The notes below the pieces were generated by a model. That model was not told where the DNA came from, made no database searches, and saw only the letters and a list, made by a program, of their open reading frames with translations. The position numbers and the translations under genes are program-made. 8,012 bases of DNA from contig CAJCHQ010000823.1 of the NCBI GenBank assembly GCA_903970295.1, positions 1 to 8,012 on the forward strand, in the 5' to 3' direction. The stretch comes from Bryobacterales bacterium. Lineage in GTDB: Bacteria > Cyanobacteriota > Vampirovibrionia > Obscuribacterales > Obscuribacteraceae. How positions within the stretch are numbered: position 1 is the first letter of the stretch; the number at the start of each line of letters is the position of its first letter. This document shows positions 1 to 5,184 of the stretch, one piece after another.

Positions 1-1487
1 GTCTGGGTGTTCCTTATATAGAAGGCGGATGGCCGGGTTCGAATCCCAAGGACCTCGAGTATTTTCAACGCATGCGTTCGACGCCGCCCTCCAGAGCGAA
101 GATCGTCGCTTTCGGCAGCACCCGCCGCGTCGGCACCACAGTCGAAGAAGATGCCAATCTGCGAGCCATTCTCGACGCTCACACGCAAGCCGTGACTCTG
201 GTCGGCAAGACCTGGCCATTGCATGTGCAGCATGTGCTTAAAACCGATCTCGAAGAAAATTTGCGAATGGTGGCCGATAGCATTCGCTATCTGAAGCAGA
301 AAGGCAAAGAAGTCATTTACGACGCCGAACATTTTTTCGATGCTTTCAGGTCCTCGCCCGAGTATGCGATTCGCGCCCTGGGCACAGCAGCTGAAGCCGG
401 CGCTGATTGGCTTGTGCTCTGTGACACCAACGGCAGCAGTCTGCCCGAGCAAATAACTGCGGCTTTGCAAACAGTAAGTGCGCAGGTTAGTGCGCGGTAC
501 GGCGTGCATTGTCACAACGATGCCGAATTAGCAGTCGCTAATTCACTCGCTGCCGTACAAGCCGGAGCCCGCCAGGTGCAAGGCACCATTAATGGTTACG
601 GCGAACGTTGCGGTAATGCCAATCTAGTTTCGCTCATCCCCACGCTGCAATTAAAAATGGGTTTCCCCTGTGTCAGCGCCGACGGAATGAAACGCCTGAC
701 CGATCTGTCGCGATCGGTGAGCGAGATCGCTAATCTCAATCCTGATTCTTGTGCACCATATGTCGGCTCTTCGGCATTCGCCCACAAGGCTGGTCTGCAC
801 GCCGCTGCTGTCGAGAAATTGACGGAAAGCTACGAGCACATCGATCCATCTGTGGTGGGAAATAGCCGTCAGATTCTGGTTTCGGAACTTTCCGGACGGA
901 GCAATATCCGCATGCTGGCCGCCGAACTGGGCGTCAAAGTGAACGGACACGAAGCTCGGTTGGTCGAGCAAATCAAGGAGCTAGAGAGTACCGGTTTTCA
1001 ATTCGAAAACGCCGAGGGTACGGTGGAGTTGATGCTGCGCCGCAAAGACCCATCTTATCGACTGCCATTTCAGCTGCAACACATCATGGTTGTGGCATCG
1101 GATCGCCAGGGTTCGGGCATGAACTCGGAAGCGATGATCAAGTTGACCGTGGAAGGCGAACTCGTGCATACGGCAGCAGAAGGTCGTGGACCGGTGCATG
1201 CCATGGACCTGGCTCTGCGCAAAGCCTTGATCCCGCACTTCCCGTGTTTGGCCGATGTGCGCTTAGCCGATTACAAAGTGCGTATCCTCGATCCAGACAG
1301 TGCCACCGATGCCACCACCCGTGTGGTCATTGAAGCGACCTGTTTCGATCAGCGCTGGAGCACTGTCGGCTGCTCGCCCAATATTATCGAAGCCAGCTAC
1401 CAGGCATTGTCGGACAGCCTCGAGCTTTACTTGCTCCGGGTGAAAGAACGTGAACAACAACAGCTTAAATGTGAGGTCGTGGCCTGA
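1..1487 (+). CDS. cimA: (R)-citramalate synthase, 5' end outside window
   Basis: Condenses pyruvate and acetyl-CoA to (R)-citramalate, the first step of the threonine-independent isoleucine route. The frame is open to the left edge and begins in the conserved stretch YIEGGWPGSNPKD (bases 15-53), so the ATG at 72 is an internal Met and not the start. The catalytic DTTLRDG segment and roughly the first 35-40 residues are missing to the left; 494 residues are in view. AFGSTRR (about 108-128), DAEHFFDAF, the metal-binding VHCHND (504-521) and GYGERCGNAN (594-623) are typical of the CimA branch of the LeuA-like HMGL TIM-barrel family, and they separate it from ordinary 2-isopropylmalate synthase. 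From about 1056 to 1460 lies a C-terminal LeuA-dimer regulatory domain, which in this family binds the feedback inhibitor (isoleucine for CimA). The TGA stop overlaps the leuC ATG by one base, suggesting translational coupling. Family assignment is firm; substrate and effector are inferred from the family. Confidence 0.94.
   Translation, partial: LGVPYIEGGWPGSNPKDLEYFQRMRSTPPSRAKIVAFGSTRRVGTTVEEDANLRAILDAHTQAVTLVGKTWPLHVQHVLKTDLEENLRMVADSIRYLKQKGKEVIYDAEHFFDAFRSSPEYAIRALGTAAEAGADWLVLCDTNGSSLPEQITAALQTVSAQVSARYGVHCHNDAELAVANSLAAVQAGARQVQGTINGYGERCGNANLVSLIPTLQLKMGFPCVSADGMKRLTDLSRSVSEIANLNPDSCAPYVGSSAFAHKAGLHAAAVEKLTESYEHIDPSVVGNSRQILVSELSGRSNIRMLAAELGVKVNGHEARLVEQIKELESTGFQFENAEGTVELMLRRKDPSYRLPFQLQHIMVVASDRQGSGMNSEAMIKLTVEGELVHTAAEGRGPVHAMDLALRKALIPHFPCLADVRLADYKVRILDPDSATDATTRVVIEATCFDQRWSTVGCSPNIIEASYQALSDSLELYLLRVKEREQQQLKCEVVA
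1473..1476 (+). promoter_or_regulatory. Ribosome binding site of leuC
   Basis: GAGG lies inside the last codons of cimA, ten bases before the ATG at 1487. With the TGATG stop/start overlap it supports that start, and hence the N-terminal extension of LeuC. Confidence 0.55.
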
Positions 1488-2944
1488 TGCCGAAAACAGA
1501 TACCCAGAAAAACCAGCCCGCCGATCAACCTGCTCAGTGTAAAACCAAGCAAAACATCGTCGACAAAATTTGGCATGCTCATGTGGCAAAACAATTAGAA
1601 GGGCACCCGGCGGTGCTCTCTGTCGATTTGATGTTGATACACGAAGTGACTTCGGCCCAGGCATTCAAGACTCTGGATCAGAAAGGTCTCAAGGTCTTCG
1701 ATCCTTCGAGTTTGTTAGCGACGATCGATCACTCGATTCCGACCCGGCAAAATCGCCACGAAATCTACGATGAAGCCGCGCGTTTGCAAGTCGAGACTTT
1801 GCGTCAGAACTGCAAAAATCACGGCATCACGTTCATGGATTTCGACAGCGGTAACCAGGGCATCGTCCACGTCGTCGGTCCCGAGCTGGGCGCGACGCAA
1901 CCGGGCATGACCGTGGTTTGTGGTGACTCGCATACTTCGACGCATGGTGCCTTCGGTGCACTCGCTTTCGGTATCGGCACATCCGAAGTCGGGCACGTGC
2001 TCGCTACCGGTTGCTTGCTGCAAGAAAAGCCGAAGACGATGAAAGTGGAATTCAAAGGTCATTTCAGAAAGGGTGTGTACGCTAAAGATGCCATTCTTCG
2101 CTTGATTGGCGAGATCGGTATCGGTGGTGCCACCGGTCACGTGATCGAATACACCGGTGAAGCGATCCGGGCGATGGGCATGGAAGAACGCATGACTGTC
2201 TGCAACATGAGCATCGAATGCGGTGCGCGTGCCGGACTGATCGCTCCCGATCAGACGACGTACGCATATTTGAAAGGTCGTCGTTATGCTCCCGATGCCA
2301 CCCAATGGGAAGCTGCTATCGAGCGTTGGAACAGTTTTGCCAGCGATGCCGGCAGTGATTACGACCAGACCGTGACCATTGATCTCGATCAACTGGGTCC
2401 GATGATCACCTGGGGCACGAATCCCGGACAAGCCGCTCAATTGAGCGAAACCGTGCCGGCACCAAGCAGTTTCACCGATGCAGCCAAACGTGCGTCGACG
2501 GAAAAGGCCCTGGAATATGTCGGCTTAGCCGCCGGCGCAGCCCTGACAGGCACGCCAGTGGATTGGGCTTTCGTTGGTTCTTGCACGAACGGACGCATTG
2601 AAGATCTGCGCATTGCTGCAGGCATCCTCAAAGGTCGCAAAGTGCATCCGAATGTCACTTTTTATGTGGTGCCCGGTTCCGAAGTGGTTTTGGCTCAAGC
2701 CAAAAAAGAAGGACTGGATGCTGTCTTCACCGAGGCCGGAGCCCAATTCAGAATGCCCGGCTGCTCTTTGTGCCTGGGCATGAACGACGATCAAGTGCCG
2801 GCCGGCAAACGCTGTGTCAGTTCTTCCAATCGCAATTTCATGGGGCGGCAAGGTCCCGGCAGTATCACTCACCTGGCTTCGCCGGCGACAGTGGCAGCAA
2901 GCGCCATCGAAGGCAAGCTCACTTCACCGGTCGAATATCTCTAG
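1487..2944 (+). CDS. leuC: 3-isopropylmalate dehydratase, large subunit
   Basis: Large subunit of the cytoplasmic [4Fe-4S] isomerase that converts 2-isopropylmalate to 3-isopropylmalate in leucine synthesis. The same enzyme type converts citramalate to erythro-3-methylmalate after CimA. The 485 residues belong to the aconitase superfamily. Visible marks are GDSHTSTHGAFGALAFGIGTSE, GSCTNGRIEDLR and PGCSLCLGMN. The three cluster-ligand cysteines are Cys366, Cys426 and Cys429, all present with normal spacing. They sit 19 positions later than in the 466-residue E. coli protein, which equals the length difference, so the extra material is N-terminal. The first 20 or so residues are Lys/Gln/Asp-rich and look disordered; the conserved fold starts near IVDKIWHAHV. 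No better downstream start is visible, since the next Met lies inside the conserved LMLIHEVTS. The gene overlaps cimA by one base and is followed 20 bases later by leuD, its partner subunit. Confidence 0.97.
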   Translation: MPKTDTQKNQPADQPAQCKTKQNIVDKIWHAHVAKQLEGHPAVLSVDLMLIHEVTSAQAFKTLDQKGLKVFDPSSLLATIDHSIPTRQNRHEIYDEAARLQVETLRQNCKNHGITFMDFDSGNQGIVHVVGPELGATQPGMTVVCGDSHTSTHGAFGALAFGIGTSEVGHVLATGCLLQEKPKTMKVEFKGHFRKGVYAKDAILRLIGEIGIGGATGHVIEYTGEAIRAMGMEERMTVCNMSIECGARAGLIAPDQTTYAYLKGRRYAPDATQWEAAIERWNSFASDAGSDYDQTVTIDLDQLGPMITWGTNPGQAAQLSETVPAPSSFTDAAKRASTEKALEYVGLAAGAALTGTPVDWAFVGSCTNGRIEDLRIAAGILKGRKVHPNVTFYVVPGSEVVLAQAKKEGLDAVFTEAGAQFRMPGCSLCLGMNDDQVPAGKRCVSSSNRNFMGRQGPGSITHLASPATVAASAIEGKLTSPVEYL

Positions 2945-2951
2945 AATTTCC

Positions 2952-2955
2952 GAGG
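2952..2955 (+). promoter_or_regulatory. Ribosome binding site of leuD
   Basis: GAGG in the 20-base gap after the leuC stop, nine bases before the ATG at 2965. It selects this start over the ATG at 2770, which is in the same frame but inside leuC. Confidence 0.6.
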
Positions 2956-2964
2956 TTTTCAATA

Positions 2965-3552
2965 ATGCAAGCTTTCCAGTCAGTCAAATCCAAAGTCCTG
3001 CCTTTGCCGCTCAAGGATGTGGATACCGACATGATTATTCCCGCCCAATTTTTGACGAGCATCAGCCGTGAAGGCTACGGTCAAAATCTTTTCAAACGGC
3101 TGCGTGAAGCCGATCCTCAGTTTCCCCTCAATCAGGAGAAATACAAGGGTGCCGAAATTCTGGTTGCCGATAATAATTTCGGCTGCGGCTCTTCTCGCGA
3201 ACATGCTGTTTGGGCTCTGGATGGTGCTGGGTTTAAAGCTGTCATAGCCAAATCGTTCGCCGATATTTTTTCTGGCAACAGTGCCAAGAACGGTTTCTTG
3301 CTGGTCGTATTACCTGAAGCAGTCGTGGACAGAATATTGCTCGAAGCTCGCTCCGGTTCGTATGAATTGAATATCGACCTCGAGAAACAGACGGTGACTT
3401 TACCTGATGGTACGAGCGTTCCCTTCGATTACGATCCTTTCCGCAAGCATTGCTTGCTCAATGGATTGGATGACATCGATTACATCCTCTCATTCAAAGA
3501 TGAAATTCGTGCTTTCAAGGATAAGAACAAAACGGTGGCAAGTAAAAAGTAA
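2965..3552 (+). CDS. leuD: 3-isopropylmalate dehydratase, small subunit
   Basis: Small subunit (aconitase swivel domain) that completes the active site of LeuC. It takes part in isopropylmalate isomerisation for leucine and, with CimA, citramalate isomerisation. The protein has 195 residues, close to the 201 of E. coli LeuD. Conserved stretches are DVDTDMIIPAQFL (residues 18-30), the substrate-loop motif NFGCGSSREHA (71-81, with Cys74 and Arg78), and AKSFADIFSGNS (95-106). The frame is open well upstream into leuC, but similarity to the family begins at the Met at 2965, which has a GAGG ribosome binding site. A short Lys-rich tail ends the protein. The TAA stop touches the ATG of leuB and is in the same reading frame, so LeuD and LeuB are separated by only one stop codon. 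Assignment is firm. Confidence 0.97.
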   Translation: MQAFQSVKSKVLPLPLKDVDTDMIIPAQFLTSISREGYGQNLFKRLREADPQFPLNQEKYKGAEILVADNNFGCGSSREHAVWALDGAGFKAVIAKSFADIFSGNSAKNGFLLVVLPEAVVDRILLEARSGSYELNIDLEKQTVTLPDGTSVPFDYDPFRKHCLLNGLDDIDYILSFKDEIRAFKDKNKTVASKK

Positions 3553-4692
3553 ATGACTAAACAACCAATGACGATGCAGAAAAAAGTAGCGGTTCTCCCA
3601 GGCGACGGGATCGGCGAAGAGGTAATGACACAGGCACTGCGTGTGCTCACTGCTATTTCCGATATGTATTCGCTCAAATTCACTACTCGCCAGGCTCTGG
3701 CTGGTGGTGCGGCTTATGAGAAACACGGCTCGCACATGCCGGAAGCCACACTTGATGTCTGCCGGGAAAGTGATGCCATTCTTTTCGGCTCAGTGGGCGG
3801 ACCGGTATCCGAGATGCATCTGGACAAATGGAAAAATTGCGAAGCGAATTCAATTCTTTCGTTGCGCAAAATTTTCAAATTCAACACCAATCTGCGCCCG
3901 GTCAAAGTCATTCCCGAGCTGTCATCGCTCTGTCCGTTGAAAGAAGAGATCGTTGCGCGCGGTGTCGACATTCTCTTCGTTCGCGAGTTACTCGGAGACT
4001 GCTACTTCGGGCATCACAAGACGTTCCAGCGCGACGGAAAACGCGTGGCAACCGACGAATCGATCTACACTCAAGAACAAATTGAGTCGGTAGCGCATGC
4101 TGCTTTCAAAGCTGCAGAGAAGCGCAATAAAAAAGTGACCAGTGTGGACAAAGCCAATGTGCTCGACACATCCAAGCTGTGGCGAGAAGTGGTGCATGAA
4201 GTCGGCGCTCAATATCCTCACGTCAAGCTCGAGGATATGCTGGTCGACAATTGCGCCATGCAGATCATTCGCGACCCTTCGCAGTTCGACGTCGTTCTGA
4301 CGACCAATATGTTCGGTGATATTCTCTCCGATGCTGCGGCGGTTCTGCCGGGCTCACTGGGATTACTTGCGTCCGCCAGTTTGAACGAGAGTGGATTTGG
4401 TCTTTACGAGCCACCCGGTGGATCTGCCCAGGATATAGCCGGAACAGGCAAGGCCAATCCGATCGCCCAAATCTTATCTGTTGCTCTGATGTTGCGCTTT
4501 TCATTCCACGAAGAGCATGCAGCCCAGGCAATCGAGAATGCCGTCTCTCTCTGCTTGAAGAAGGGATTGCGCACCAGAGATATTCTCGGTCCAAAACCAG
4601 GAAAAAATATTCAATCGGTGAACACGGTAGAAATGACGGACGGCGTTCTGGCGCAGCTGATGCGCCTCACTCCCGTTCTTTCACGAGACTGA
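3553..4692 (+). CDS. leuB: 3-isopropylmalate dehydrogenase
   Basis: Oxidatively decarboxylates 3-isopropylmalate to 2-oxoisocaproate with NAD+. The same activity on erythro-3-methylmalate gives 2-oxobutanoate for isoleucine. The 379 residues match the isocitrate/isopropylmalate dehydrogenase family along their length: LPGDGIGEEV (15-24), NLRP (113-116), DKANVL (199-204), DPSQFDVVLTTNMFGDILSD (241-260) and ASASLNESGFGLYEP (273-287). Substrate and metal residues can be placed by motif: Arg105, Arg115, Arg144, Tyr151, Lys200, Asp232, Asp256 and Asp260. Asp294 in the nucleotide loop fits NAD use. Two variants stand out. The usual REL-TGG-IYFG stretch reads REL-LGD-CYFG (144-153), and the usual SAPDIAG reads SAQDIAG (291-297). 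The start at 3553 directly abuts the leuD TAA with only a weak ribosome binding site, implying coupling. Met6 and Met8 are alternatives, and MQKKVAVLPGDG from Met8 would match the usual family start. Confidence 0.96.
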   Translation: MTKQPMTMQKKVAVLPGDGIGEEVMTQALRVLTAISDMYSLKFTTRQALAGGAAYEKHGSHMPEATLDVCRESDAILFGSVGGPVSEMHLDKWKNCEANSILSLRKIFKFNTNLRPVKVIPELSSLCPLKEEIVARGVDILFVRELLGDCYFGHHKTFQRDGKRVATDESIYTQEQIESVAHAAFKAAEKRNKKVTSVDKANVLDTSKLWREVVHEVGAQYPHVKLEDMLVDNCAMQIIRDPSQFDVVLTTNMFGDILSDAAAVLPGSLGLLASASLNESGFGLYEPPGGSAQDIAGTGKANPIAQILSVALMLRFSFHEEHAAQAIENAVSLCLKKGLRTRDILGPKPGKNIQSVNTVEMTDGVLAQLMRLTPVLSRD

Positions 4693-4758
4693 GTTCAGAC
4701 CGCAGGAAATGACCACAAGCCCCAATCAATCCCACACCCGACGCCAAGGAGATCCGAC
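4693..4758 (+). other. 66-base leuB-to-small-gene spacer, C-rich, no terminator
   Basis: The longest non-coding stretch in the window. It has no inverted repeat followed by a T-run and no convincing -35/-10 pair. Bases 4709-4747 hold many C and very few G, so this RNA is probably little structured. The end of the spacer carries the ribosome binding site of the next gene. Confidence 0.5.
4746..4751 (+). promoter_or_regulatory. Strong ribosome binding site of the small gene
   Basis: AAGGAG followed by a seven-base spacer and the ATG at 4759. It is the best Shine-Dalgarno match in the window and the main evidence that the following frame is translated from 4759 rather than from the Met at 4768. 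Confidence 0.75.
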
Positions 4759-5160
4759 ATGTACAGTATGAATCAAAGCACAAGCCGAGAGGAACAAAAT
4801 GACAAGCGAAACAGCAAGCTGACGGTGTTGAAAGATCAGAGCCGTGTCAATATCCGCGGAGATGTTTACGCCATGAATACGGCAGGACAAGTGACGGCGT
4901 TTCGTTTTTCAAATTCAGAGATGATGTATTCGTTCGCGTATGACGAGCAAGGCGATCTGTCGGAAATCAGCAGTTCGGCCGGATGGACATGGACCAGGGC
5001 AAATTCCGAAGAATTTCGCGGCTGGATAGTGCGCAATTATTTCGATCGTTGGCAAGTGAATGAAGAAGACACCGGCTTAGTTTTTGTCAATCAGACAGGC
5101 ATTCATACGACTGGAAAGCAAGCATCGCTTATGGCTTTGCCTGAAGTTGGTTTGGGCTAG
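4759..5160 (+). CDS. Small hypothetical protein with YD-repeat-like segment
   Basis: I do not recognise a named family for this 133-residue protein. Residues 1-25 are polar and charged, with no signal peptide or membrane segment, so it is probably cytoplasmic. The middle, about 37-80, reads as two short beta-hairpin units: NTAGQVTAFRFSNSEMMYSF, then YDEQGDLSEISSSAGWTWTR. The second fits the loose YD-repeat pattern (YDxxGxLxxI...G) found in Rhs-type and other large repeat proteins. A Trp/aromatic-rich part follows (GWIVRNYFDRWQV, 88-100), then a possible third degenerate unit ending in IHTTGKQAS (115-123). The strong AAGGAG site, the same strand and the position 66 bases after leuB and 24 before gltB argue that it is a real gene of this operon. 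It could be a small binding or regulatory protein, or a stray fragment of a repeat protein. No function is claimed. Confidence 0.75.
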   Translation: MYSMNQSTSREEQNDKRNSKLTVLKDQSRVNIRGDVYAMNTAGQVTAFRFSNSEMMYSFAYDEQGDLSEISSSAGWTWTRANSEEFRGWIVRNYFDRWQVNEEDTGLVFVNQTGIHTTGKQASLMALPEVGLG

Positions 5161-5184
5161 ATGCCCGGAGAAGTTGGGGAGTAG
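5161..5184 (+). other. Seven-codon mini-frame before gltB
   Basis: ATG immediately follows the TAG of the small gene, runs seven codons (MPGEVGE) and ends in TAG, which immediately precedes the gltB ATG in the same frame. Its codons contain the purine-rich ribosome binding site of gltB. It may be meaningless, or it may pass ribosomes from the upstream gene to gltB. Confidence 0.25.
5176..5181 (+). promoter_or_regulatory. Ribosome binding site of gltB
   Basis: GGGGAG ends three bases before the ATG at 5185, so the GGGG core is five bases away. A second purine run, GGAGAAG, lies at 5167-5173. Spacing is short for the first and long for the second, but together they support the 5185 start; no earlier in-frame start is possible because TAG precedes it. 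Confidence 0.55.

Noticed and set aside
72..1487. Taking the ATG at 72 as the start of cimA
   Set aside because: The frame is open to the left edge and encodes the conserved YIEGGWPGSNPKD before that Met, so the gene begins outside the window.
1715..2440. 241-codon open frame on the minus strand inside leuC
   Set aside because: It lies fully opposite a strongly conserved gene, has no ribosome binding site I can see, and its protein resembles no family; it is a codon-bias shadow.
2770..2964. Longer leuD starting at the ATG at 2770
   Set aside because: It would overlap leuC by 175 bases, the extra residues do not resemble LeuD, and a ribosome binding site precedes the ATG at 2965.
3982..4692. 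LeuB being an isocitrate or tartrate dehydrogenase instead
   Set aside because: The NLRP, DPSQFDVVLTTN and ASLNESGFGLYEP stretches, the length and the leuCD context fit isopropylmalate dehydrogenase better.
4709..4771. 20-codon frame starting in the leuB-to-small-gene gap
   Set aside because: The AGGA before it is only one base from the ATG, the frame overlaps the start of the better supported 133-codon gene, and the peptide shows no leader-like run of Leu, Ile or Val codons.
5158..5184. Recoding of TAG to make a small gene-GltB fusion
   Set aside because: leuC also ends normally in TAG, and GltB needs a short propeptide ending before Cys18, which the 5185 start supplies.
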